A stretch of 64,000 bases of DNA from Nemertoderma westbladi (Eukaryota > Xenacoelomorpha > Nemertodermatida > Nemertodermatidae): positions 16,902-80,901 of the forward strand of contig JAUCBJ010003741.1 of the NCBI GenBank assembly GCA_032718475.1. The letters are read 5' to 3'. Position 1 is the first letter of the stretch. Each line of letters opens with the position of its first letter. Positions 13,465 through 23,064 of the stretch are shown here, one piece after another. Made by a program: the position numbers and the translations under genes. Under the pieces are notes generated by a model. That model worked only from the letters and a program-made list of their open reading frames with translations, was not told where the DNA came from and made no database searches.

Positions 13465-15003
13465 AAGGTACTCGCACAAAAGGTACTCGCACAAAAGGTA
13501 CTCGCACAAAAGGTACACCGTCAAAAGGTACTCGCACAAAAGGTACTCGCACAAAAGGTACACGGTCAAAAGGTTCTCGCACAAAAGGTACCCGCACAAA
13601 AGGTACACGCACAAAAGGTACACCGTCAAAAGGTACTCGCACAAAAGGTACTCGCACAAAAGGTACACGGTCAAAAGGTTCTCGCACAAAAGGTACCCGC
13701 ACAAAAGGTACACGCACAAAAGGTACACCGTCAAAAGGTACTCGCACAAAAGGTACACGCACAAAAGGTACTCGCACAAAAGGTACACGGTCAAAAGGTT
13801 CTCGCACAAAAGGTACACGCACAAAAGGTACTCGCACAAAAGGTACACCGTCAAAAGGTACTCGCACAAAAGGTACACGCACAAAAGGTACTCGCACAAA
13901 AGGTACTCGCACAAAAGGTACTCGCACAAAAGGTACTCGCACAAAAGGTACACGGTCAAAAGGTTCTCGCACAAAAGGTACACGCACAAAAGGTACATGG
14001 TCAAAAGGTTCTCGCACAAAAGGTACACGCACAAAAGGTACTCGCAAAAAGGTACACCGTCAAAAGGTACTCGCACAAAAGGTACACGGTCAAAAGGTTC
14101 TCGCACAAAAGGTACACGCACAAAAGGTACTCGCACAAAAGGTACACGCACAAAAGGTACTCGCACAAAAGGTACACGGTCAAAAGGTTCTCGCACAAAA
14201 GGTACACGCACAAAAGGTACTCGCACAAAAGGTACACCGTCAAAAGGTACTCGCACAAAAGGTACACGCACAAAAGGTACTCGCACAAAAGGTACTCGCA
14301 CAAAAGGTACTCGCACAAAAGGTACTCGCACAAAAGGTACACGGTCAAAAGGTTCTCGCACAAAAGGTACACGCACAAAAGGTACACGGTCAAAAGGTTC
14401 TCGCACAAAAGGTACACGCACAAAAGGTACTCGCAAAAAGGTACACCGTCAAAAGGTACTCGCACAAAAGGTACACGGTCAAAAGGTTCTCGCACAAAAG
14501 GTACACGCACAAAAGGTACTCGCACAAAAGGTACACCGTCAAAAGGTACTCGCACAAAAGGTACACGCACAAAAGGTACTCGCACAAAAGGTACACGGTC
14601 AAAAGGTACTCGCACAAAAAGTACACGCACAAAAGGTACTCGCACAAAAGGTACACGGTCAAAAGGTACTCGCACAAAAGGTACTCGCACAAAAGGTACA
14701 CGCACAAAAGGTACTCGCACAAAAGGTACACGGTCAAAAGGTACTCGCACAAAAGGTACACGGTGAAAAGGTTCTCGCACAAAAGGTACTCACACAAAAT
14801 GTACTCGCACAAAAGGTACTAGCACAAAAGGTACACGGTCAAAAGGTACTCGCACAAAAGGTACACAGTTAAAAGGTACTCGCATAAAAGATACACGGTT
14901 AAAAGGTACTCGCCCAAAAGGTACTCGCACAAAAGTTACTCGCACCAAAGTTACTCGCACAAAAGGTACACGGTCAAAAGGTACTCGTACAAAAGGTACA
15001 CTT
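13465..15003. repeat. 15-bp minisatellite (satellite E) upstream of the homeobox exon
   Basis: Array of about 100 units of the form GGTACTCGCACAAAA with a few recurrent variants (GGTACACGCACAAAA, GGTACACCGTCAAAA, GGTACACGGTCAAAA, GGTTCTCGCACAAAA), arranged in repeated sub-patterns. Two 14-bp units (near 14041 and 14431, TCGCAAAAAGG) shift the reading frame. Units decay towards the right end (GATACACGGTT, AAAGTTACTCGCACC). The array ends only about 90 bp before the initiator codon of the next exon, so it occupies what should be the promoter or 5' UTR. Confidence 0.95.
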
Positions 15004-15095
15004 CAAAAGCACAGCCTTTAATACAATATTCGTCCGCATATTCGGTAAGTATATTGAACCTATTTTTGTGTGTTGAACCTAAATGATAAACAATC

Positions 15096-15317
15096 ATGAG
15101 TCACGGGAAGTTTACCATTGATACTATATTGAGTGACTCAAAATCGAAACTGACTGCATTGAATAAGGTACCACCTGTACCTGTTACAGGGTTGGCTGTT
15201 TCTCCGGGAACCCTTAAGATAACCTGCACTCCTGAGGTACCTTGGCGTCGGGATGAATTACATCTGAGAATGTTTGACAGACAAATATTTCAGTCACAGC
15301 TGAATTTTACAGACCAG
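15096..15317 (+). CDS. Dbx-like: Homeobox gene exon 1 (Dbx-like), eh1 motif
   Basis: First coding exon of what I infer to be a homeodomain transcription factor acting in the nucleus. The ATG has A at -3 and two in-frame stops immediately upstream (TGA and TAA at 15084 and 15087), which fixes the start. Residues 6-12 read FTIDTIL, an eh1 motif of the F-x-I-x-x-I-L type; in homeodomain proteins this recruits Groucho/TLE co-repressors. The exon is 74 codons, ends in phase 0 at ACCAG and is followed by a good donor, GTTAGT. The phase matches the acceptor of the homeobox exon at 22755 on the same strand, 7.4 kb away, and Dbx proteins also carry a similar motif upstream of the homeodomain. What is seen: start, eh1, donor. 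What is inferred: that the two exons belong together. No transcript evidence is available. Confidence 0.72.
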
Positions 15318-15419
15318 GTTAGTTTGTACATGTTCTACAATTATTTATAACTCAACTGCATTTTACAGTTATTTTATGTTATACACATAATTAATTAAAT
15401 TCATTAACTAATTAATAAT

Positions 15420-15780
15420 TTTCCCGCAACTTTCATCGCATATGCCAGCATCACTAAGTAAACTTTCTAGTTTAGCTGCCGATGGGTGAGAAAATTGGCG
15501 GTGAAGCTTCAACAGACGATTTTGAAGTTCTTTCTATTCCCTGGCTTGGAAATTAACATGCAAACACATTCTTCTTTGATATAATGGCCAATGGGAACAT
15601 AATAATGGCCTGAAGAAGTCATATTTAGGGCTATATTAATTCCGAAGATTTCTGCTGAATCACTTTCTAGGTAGATTTTCATCTTAATTCGTTTCATGGA
15701 GTCTTTCGAGAGCAACAATGGGATATCGGAATCAACTATATCAGTTCTAATGGCCCATCGTCATGAGTTCAAATGGTTCA
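15420..15780 (-). pseudogene. Copia-like retrotransposon relic (protease and integrase N-terminus)
   Basis: Read on the minus strand, a frame contains VDSDIPLLLSKDSMK, then EIFG and TSSGHYYVPI. I recognise this string as typical of a retropepsin-linked segment in many invertebrate and fish retroelement polyproteins. In another frame a little downstream comes LHRQFSHPSAAKL with LLSDAGI, typical of the zinc-binding start of an integrase. Protease followed directly by integrase is the Ty1/copia gene order. The fragment is frameshifted, has stops, and lies inside intron 1 of the inferred homeobox gene. The open stretch at 15805-16020 (minus), which would lie upstream in the element, I could not identify. 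Confidence 0.5.
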
Positions 15781-16066
15781 TCGGTCCTGCAACTATAGCT
15801 GGAATTAGTTTATGAAAACTTGTATTCCTGGATTGCATTTGATTCTTTCATAATAATTTTTATGTAAACTAGCAATATATGTATCAAACCAGTCCTGTCC
15901 CAAACTGTAGTGGTACAAGCACATCAAGCACTGCACAGTATGAAGCTCCAATGCTAAGTCTATGAATTTCTTCAGAGGCTGTGAAGCCGACCAAAATTGG
16001 GTGCTACACGAAATTTTCACAATTGATTGTTTCGAAATTATTATTATTATTTTTTATCTACACAAA
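15781..16066. other. Intronic sequence, no identified feature
   Basis: Part of intron 1. A minus-strand open frame of about 70 codons is present (with CSTQFWSASQPLKKFIDLAL) but matches nothing I know. It may be an upstream part of the retroelement relic beside it. Confidence 0.4.
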
Positions 16067-16122
16067 CAATACCGTTACCGTTACCCAGTACCCGTTACCG
16101 GTACCGTTACCCAGTTCATAGA
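16067..16122 (+). repeat. Short degenerate TACCGT/TACCC repeat
   Basis: About 55 bp of imperfect TACCGT, TACCCAG and TACCGG words (for example TACCGTTACCGTTACCC). It is too short and irregular to be a telomeric tract and lies immediately before the GGGCCGT array. Confidence 0.6.
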
Positions 16123-16156
16123 AAGGTGTGGGGTTTAAGCACGGGGCATAGTGAAA

Positions 16157-17058
16157 GCCGTGGGCCGTGGGCCGTGGGCCGTGGGCCGTGGGCCGTGGGC
16201 CGTGGTCCGTGGGCCGTGGGCCGTGGGCCGTGGGCCGTGGGCCGTGGGCCGTGGGCCGTGGGCCGTGGGCCGTGGGCCGTGGGCCGTGGGCCGTGGGCCG
16301 TGGGCCGTGGGCCGTGGGCAGTGGGCCGTGGGCCGTGGGCCGTGGGCCGTGGGCCGTGGGCCGTGGGCCGTGGGCCGTGGGCCGTGGGCCGTGGGCCGTG
16401 GGCCGTGGGCCGCGGGCCGTGGGCCGTGGGCCGTGGGCCGTGGGCCGTGGGCCGTGGGCCGTGGGCCGTGGGCCGTGGGCCGTGGGCCGTGGGCCGTGGG
16501 CCGTGGGCCGTGGGCCGTGGGCCGTGGGCCGTGGGCCGTGGGCCGTGGGCCGTGGGCCGTGGGCCGTGGGCCGTGGGCCGTGGGCCGTGGGCCGTGGGCC
16601 GTGGGCCGTGGGCCGTGGGCCGTGGGCCGTGGGCCGTGGGCCGTGGGCCGTGGGCCGTGGGCCGTGGGCCGTGGGCCGTGGGCCGTGGGCCGTGGGCCGT
16701 GGGCCGTGGGCCGTGGGCCGTGGGCCGTGGGCCGTGGGCCGTGGGCCGTGGGCCGTGGGCCGTGGGCCGTGGGCCGTGGGCCGTGGGCCGTGGGCCGTGG
16801 GCCGTGGGCCGTGGGCCGTGGGCCGTGGGCCGTGGGCCGTGGGCCGTGGGCCGTTGGCCGTGGGCCGTGGGCCGTGGGCCGTGGGCCGTGGGCCGTGGGC
16901 CGTGGGCCGTGGGCCGTGGGCCGTGGGCCGTGGGCCGTGGGCCGTGGGCCGTGGGCCGTGGGCCGTGGGCCGTGGGCCGTGGGCCTTGGGCCGTGGGCCG
17001 TGGGCCGTGGGCCGTGGGCCGTGGGCCGTGGGCCGTGGGCCGTGGGCCGTGGGCCGTG
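16157..17058. repeat. 7-bp minisatellite (GGGCCGT)n
   Basis: About 129 almost perfect copies of GGGCCGT, with only a handful of single-base variants (GGTCCGT, GGGCAGT, CGCGGGC, GTTGGCC, GGGCCTT). Seven is not a multiple of 3, so each strand encodes one heptapeptide in all three frames (GPWAVGR on plus, HGPRPTA on minus). The open frames here (up to 430 codons) are therefore guaranteed by the repeat and are not evidence of a gene. The array lies in intron 1 of the inferred homeobox gene. The regularly spaced GGG runs give G-quadruplex potential on the plus strand. Confidence 0.97.
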
Positions 17059-17978
17059 TATCGTGTTACTTACCACGTGCTGATAACCCTGATTTGGCCC
17101 CCTCCAGCTATTAGAGATAAAAGCTCTGCAATAGTTTTCCCGAATGAAGTTCAACTATCGTTCGGTGCGAAAGCTTTTGTAATCATCGATAGTTTGTTGG
17201 CTGAAAATACTGGGGTATTTCGCCAAAATGTCATTTATGAAGGTCTCCTGATTGGAGACGGGGGGGGGGGGGGGGGCTGGACGCAAATGCCGCGAATTTA
17301 TATCCCGTCTCAATGTTAAATTCTCAATTTAGGGAAAGGAGCAGGTTACAGTGGCACGTTAAATATACACGTAATACTTGATAGTCAGGTACATATGTCA
17401 CATTATCCGCAATAAAATTTTTGCATTGCAATAAACCACTATTTAGCATATTTGAGGCACTTCAAAAAAGTTGTCCGATTTTTTTTTAATTGTGTAGTAA
17501 AATTTAAAATTTGCCGAGAAATCAGGTCTGAGTCGAACACCCCCCCCCCCCCCCCCCCCAGGGTATATAGGGTTAATTTCGATATTCTATGTTTATGGCG
17601 TAGAACTACTTCATTGGAATGTGCATTTACGGCTGATTATAATGATACCAAGGAAGGCCTATATGGATAAACAGTAAAAAAAATATTTCGCCTTGAATTT
17701 TGGTATTTTTATTGTTTTTACATTAGTCTTGATGATGGTCGATTTAATCGCAAAATTTCCTACTTTATACCCTCAAAAGTTTTATCAATAATTAATTAAT
17801 TTTATTAGTTTTAACTCGAAACTCAACTACATAATAATTGTATTCGTATATACCTGTAGAATAATTAAATAGAAATGGAGATCAAATTAACTAAATAAAT
17901 GAATACGAGTCCATGTTCTCTATAACGAATACAAGTAAATGTTTTCTGATACATAACGTCTAAAACTGTTGCGGGTCC
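17059..17978. other. Intronic sequence with poly-G and poly-C tracts
   Basis: Part of intron 1, mostly AT-rich. A run of about 16 G lies near 17260-17276 and a run of about 19 C near 17541-17559. No gene, RNA or transposon could be supported. Confidence 0.6.
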
Positions 17979-18531
<553 letters not shown>

Positions 18532-18740
18532 ACTACTACTAGGATCGGCATGATGCATTGCAGCTGCATTTTTAAGAATGCTGTGCCGGCTTGTCAACAA
18601 AATTGCACCGCCACAACTCCCTATCACCCATGACATTTGCTAGATCATCCGCATCTTTAAGGCCAGTGTCCTTTAAGATGCGTCTCAAGAAATTCATGGG
18701 CTGTCCACCATGCTTATTCACTCCATGAGGCTGCCAAAGT
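18532..18740 (-). mobile_element. 5'-truncated RTE-type element, 209 bp, inserted in NeSL
   Basis: On the minus strand this is the last part of the RTE ORF (LWQPHGVNKHGGQPMNFLRR to FVDKPAQHS and TAA), the short 3' UTR (TGCAGCTGCA...CCGATCCT) and an (AGT)3 tail. It differs from the intact copy at 50.6-53.6 kb by only a few bases (for example N for T in QPMTF). The left junction is at the AGT tail, the right at CTGCCAAAGT. It splits the NeSL frame between GLCAS and SDGKR. No clean target-site duplication is visible. Confidence 0.9.
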
Positions 18741-21734
18741 CCATGAGGCGCAGAGACCTGGCAGTTCACGCAGGGATGGCACGCCGCAGCTGTTTAGTGA
18801 TCGCTTTACGATATTGTTCAACATGCTGTGGCGTGCTTGTCGACCTGCGCTCTTACTGCACGAGAGACCATGGAGACCATCAGATTTAACGGGTTTACCG
18901 CACCGGAAACAGTTGTGGGGCTCCATTACTTTACATCCCAGGGGGGTTGCTATTGAAATACGGAGCTGGGCATCTGTTAGTTTCAGGCCTAATGATGATA
19001 CTGGGATCGCGTCGATCCAACAGCCAGGGATTGGGTCGTCTAAAGCGTTTAGCCGGGCCAGATCATTACCGACAGAGGATTCGTGGAGGCAACCAATGTT
19101 GAACTCATGGATTGGAGCCATCCATGAACTCTGTTTGGAATCGGTTGGTGCGATGACGTCAGTGGTGGTGTAGGACTGCCACAGTTCTAGTGCACTGCGA
19201 GAGGTGATATCATTTGCGATGGGTTGGGGGTGAAGGGCTCCCAGGATATCTCGTACCGAGTAAACTTCTGGAGTGAAAAGGAGATTCGTGAGAGGTCTGC
19301 AAGCAGCCGCTGAAGCCAAATAGGCAGTCGGTGCGAGCTGCTTGGCAGAGCTCATCCCAAGGCCTCCCAATCGGGCAGGAAGTGAAGCCTGCTTCCATGC
19401 CTTGTTGTCGATTTGCGAGTTGGCGATGTCTTGGAGGGAGGATCGTTGGAGTTGGTCGTATCGCTCTAGAATCGCCGGGAATTCAAAGCATGGGGCGGAG
19501 CGCAAGAAGTACAGAAGGCGGGGTATGGCGAAGGAATTCTTCAGAAGAAAAAACGCATGGTGACTATCGCGCGATGATAACCGGCTACTCATGGTCTCCA
19601 GATCAGATACCTTTGCCTCAAGACATTTCACCATTGCGAATTTCCCTATCGGCGCGCCCAGCATCATGAGGTTGGCGAGGTCGGGTACTAAGATTCCCTC
19701 GCAGATGCTGTTGAACTCTTTGTGGATGCAATGGCACTCCTCTTCGGGTGTTTCTCCCAGAAAAAATAACTCGCATTTCTTAGAGTTTAAAGTTAACCCG
19801 CACTTCCGTCCTTCCTCGATAACTGCCTGGAGATCCTGTAGCACGATCTCATATTTGTCTGCGAAGTTTCCATCATCGAGATACCAGACGTTAAATTTAG
19901 ATTTCAGCGAGTGGTTGAGATCGTTCGTGACATCTCCAAACAATGCAGGACCTTCGGGGTCTCCCTGTTGCGGACCTTCTTCGGAGAGGATCACCTTGTC
20001 TCCGTGTATTAGGAAACTATAATCACTATAGGCTGCCCGGGTATAATTATAAATCATCGGATAGCGCTGATGGATTGTCTCTAGGAGAGTGTCTCTACGG
20101 AGCGTGTTAAAGGCATTACTAAAATCGACTTTCAGTAAAACCGAGCAGCCGTTATTATCTGCTGAGACATACGAACGCGTTGCATGTGCTGCTGCTTCGG
20201 CTCCGTTCTTGGTCCCAATGCCGAGCTGAGTGGAACCATATGAGGCTGACCTCTCTTCCTTCACGAGTGAGCCGACGTATTTTGAGCACAGTCGTCGCCA
20301 TGTCATACCAACAGCAATTGGCCGGAGACCTACACTCTTCACAAATGCGAAGAGGTTTGCTCCAAAGAAGAGTGGTCCGATACAGTCTGGGATCTTACCG
20401 GCAACAACAAGGTCGACGAACTTGCACATGGAGTTAAGAAGTCGGGATGCTGACTCTCCATTTTTGGCCCTTATGAGATCTTTGATGATCTGGGGTCGGA
20501 TACCATCCGGCCCACCTGCGCTACCACTCGGAAATGTGGTGATCAGTTTGCGTAGTACCTGTGGTGAACAAAGTGTTGCACTTGGCTGCACTGGGGGAGG
20601 GGGGTCGCGTCTGTCTGCTGGGCGAGGAGGGTGCTTAGCTTTCAGGGCCTGCAGCGTCTCGGGAGTGTTTGGTGCCATAGAGTCTGTCAATGATGCGAGT
20701 CTGATAGCACCTCTGACATCGCCGTCTTCTATCTTCTCCGCCGCTGCAGTGGCAAGGCGGATCTCATCCCGATTATTCTGATGTCGTGCCGATGTGGTAT
20801 TCATTTCTGGAGGAGGCGTGATGAAGGGGGAACAAGTGCGGAATGCGGCGATGTTCTTGTTCACTTGTGAGGCTAGGGACAGTTGTTGTCGCCTTCCTCC
20901 GCGCTTAGGAGCCGCTATACAGCGGTGACCTGCGATCAGAAGCTTAAACCAACTATCAACCAATGACGGGTCTGCGACTATGGCCATGAACAGATCGGAT
21001 AAGAGGCTGGCAAGATTAGCTCTGGATGCCTTTGGGACATGTTTTAGTTGCTTAGCCCGATTGCCAATTAACATTTTAACAAGAGTCTCGGGGTCTGTGA
21101 TGGTGTTCGGCGATGTCACTGGATCATCAATAGCTTCGGCTGGTTGCTGGCTGTGTGAGGTTCCTCCTTGGATAGGTGGCAGTCGCGGGTCATCCGGTCT
21201 GGATTGACCAGAGCCAAAGCATATATTATCGGTGGGACCATGAACACGTAATGTGTCGTTTAAGTTGATACGGACACTTTTGTTGCAGACGGGGCACACG
21301 CATTGTGACGGATCCCTTCTGAATTCGGCCCGGGACTCCGTTGGTGCGGATCTCTGAGACGATTGTGGCTGATTAGGTTCATCAGGCTGTATTGGCGTGG
21401 TTCTTTGAGGTTCGTCTTTTTCAGGCTGCGCTGGTGCTATTCTCTGAGGCGAGTGTGGCTGCCGAGGTTTGACAGACTGCGTGGAGTTGGGGATTCTAAT
21501 GATGGATTCTAGTTCATCTAGTAGGGACTCCCTATATACCTGGATCGTCTCATCGTTGATGTCTAATGGGGATCCACCCTCGATAACCATCTTCGCAAAC
21601 CGACAGAGGTAAACACCACATTGGTAGGAGTTGTATTGTCGCCTGGCCAGTGGTGGGTCGATTTTGAAGTGAGGGGGTGTTATGTTGAGCCTTCCAGCTT
21701 CTAACATTGCCCAATCTCTGATTATATTTACCAC
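18741..21734 (-). CDS. NeSL polyprotein: protease C-terminus, zinc finger, RT, CCHC
   Basis: About 1,000 codons open on the minus strand after the TAG at 21735 (first residues VVNIIRDWAML). Around residue 34-50, YNSYQCGVYLCRFAKM carries the Q-C-G of the Ulp1-type cysteine protease active site. A C2HC zinc finger follows at about 145-177 (CPVC...H...C). The RT domain starts with GGPDGIRPQIIKDLI at about 407, has LLKVDFSNAFNTLRR at about 533, EGPQQGDPEGPALFG at about 585 and YLDDGNFADK at about 618 (catalytic YLDD). A CFRCGKPVKSDGLHGLSC motif (C-x2-C-x9-H-x3-C) near the end precedes the endonuclease, as in R2/NeSL proteins. It ends in the inserted RTE fragment. The product would bind its own RNA and perform target-primed reverse transcription; this copy is inactivated. 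Confidence 0.88.
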
Positions 21735-22148
21735 CTAATCATTTGAGTTCCCAAGTGAGTCGAGGTAGGCGATGTTTCCATGTTCTGGAAAAAAGGCAGC
21801 TAGAGTCCAGTGCTTACCATTCACGTTTACAGGAAACAGTATCAAAGCAAGCGAGAAGATATTAGTGTTCCGCGTCCAACGCTTCACTGATTCGTAGCCA
21901 CCACCGCTGGCTGAGTAGCGGTCTATAAAATGGTGCAGCACCAACACATCATCCCGGGATGTTCTTAAAGGATTTAGCACAACTTCGATAACGCTGTGCG
22001 TAAGCCACCCTCTGCCTGGAAGCGTATCAATATCTTTGGGTGTGATTGTGGTCCCGAAACAATCGTAGGTCGCTTGATTACTGGATGGTGTGTTCGTGTT
22101 GTTAACAGTTCTTCCCGATAGATATATAACGCTATCGTTTAGTTCCAT
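21735..22148 (-). CDS. NeSL polyprotein N-terminus (Ulp1-like protease, His and Asp part)
   Basis: Begins with a true ATG and runs 137 codons to an in-frame TAG. It includes LSGRTVNNTNT, LPGRGWLTHSVIEVVL and NGKHWTLAAFF followed by IAYLDSLGNS: the K-H-W histidine and L-D-S aspartate are the usual catalytic positions of Ulp1/SENP peptidases, with the QCG cysteine in the next frame segment. The reading frame continues directly past the TAG, so a single nonsense change separates this from the main ORF. In NeSL elements the protease role is not settled; processing of the polyprotein or host SUMO/ubiquitin removal are the usual suggestions. Confidence 0.8.
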   Translation of the reverse strand: MELNDSVIYLSGRTVNNTNTPSSNQATYDCFGTTITPKDIDTLPGRGWLTHSVIEVVLNPLRTSRDDVLVLHHFIDRYSASGGGYESVKRWTRNTNIFSLALILFPVNVNGKHWTLAAFFPEHGNIAYLDSLGNSND

Positions 22149-22754
22149 TGAACCTAGTTTGGTTTTGCTTGATTTTTAGGTTTACAATCTTATTTCAGCA
22201 TTAAAAAGCGTTTGCTGTATCGGTACTGCAGTATCAATATCCAATATCAACCAATATAAACCAGTAAGATGTATTACTATTATGTATTGCTCTTATTATT
22301 TGTGTTCATTATCCGGTTTCTTTATTTAGCAGCTTAAATTTTTAAATATATCGCCCCTAAATAAATAATCTGTGGAGTTACAAGTTATTATATGCCTGAG
22401 GGTTAGCTATGCGTAAATTAACTCTTAAAATTTAGTCACCCTCTCTTACTCTATATACTAGAACTCTTTCTTTCTGTACCCTCAAATCAATGTATATTTT
22501 GGTAAATTTTAAAAATTTATGAAATTTGACACTTTAAATCATGACATGTTGCTTAATTTTTAAGAGTTTTATTTTTTTCATATCGTGTCCCATTTTCTGT
22601 GGCGATTAATACGTGTTTCTACAGTACGGTATCCATACAATTAGACTGTGAAATTAAACTACTTGATATTCTAAAGTTGCGTTGCATTTTGTTCATTAAA
22701 TGTAGAAAGAACATTTCAATTCAAAAATTCTAAATTAAATATTATTTATTGTAG
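22149..22754. other. Intron 1 distal part
   Basis: AT-rich single-copy sequence between the NeSL 5' end and the homeobox exon. I looked here for the missing 5' portion of histone H3 (codons near 80-93) and did not find it. It ends in TTATTTATTGTAG, which I take as the splice acceptor. Confidence 0.6.
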
Positions 22755-23054
22755 TTTTCCATGGTGAAACCACCGCCGTTTGTTTTCCCTTTCAATCGAC
22801 TGTCTTGCTCCCCGTTCCCCCGCCACACATGGGTGCCTCCAGGACTCTGTTTCCCTGGCGACGCGCCCTGTCTCCAATCCGACATCTGCATGTGTTACTT
22901 TCACTCCCGTCGGAATCGCGGCTGGAACCGAGTGAGAACTGTATTCACTAACGCCCAACGTCTCGGGTTGGAGGAACAATTCCGCGAGCAGAAATACGTC
23001 AGCAAACCGGACCGAAAGGAATTGGCGGGCAAGTTGGGATTATCCGACTCTCAG
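22755..23054 (+). CDS. Dbx-like: Homeobox gene exon 2 (Dbx-like), homeodomain residues 1-44
   Basis: Exactly 100 codons between an acceptor (TATTGTAG) and a donor (CAG before GTAGGA), both phase 0. The last 44 codons are the start of a homeodomain: WNRVRTVFTNAQRLGLEEQF, then REQKYVSKPDRKELAGKLGL, then SDSQ. R5, F8, L16 and F20 are conserved. The exon stops between homeodomain positions 44 and 45, a classic intron site, so the recognition helix (K-x-W-F-Q-N-R) must lie in a later exon that I cannot find in this window. QKYxSKPDRKxLAxKLGLxDSQ is the Dbx signature as I know it; H2.0/HLX is the next-best family. KPPPFVFPF before the homeodomain recalls a similar FAFPY stretch in Dbx. The internal ATG at 22761 could mislead annotators into a 1,832-codon ORF that reads through the donor into the intron repeat. 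Confidence 0.85.
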
Positions 23055-23064
23055 GTAGGAGTTC

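Noticed and set aside
16067-16122. Telomere-like TTACCC/TACCGT stretch
   Set aside because: Only about 55 bp, irregular, and inside an intron; not a telomere or clear interstitial telomeric tract.
18814-21207. Plus-strand open frames opposite the NeSL element
   Set aside because: Shadows of the minus-strand polyprotein, which shows consistent RT, zinc-finger and protease motifs.
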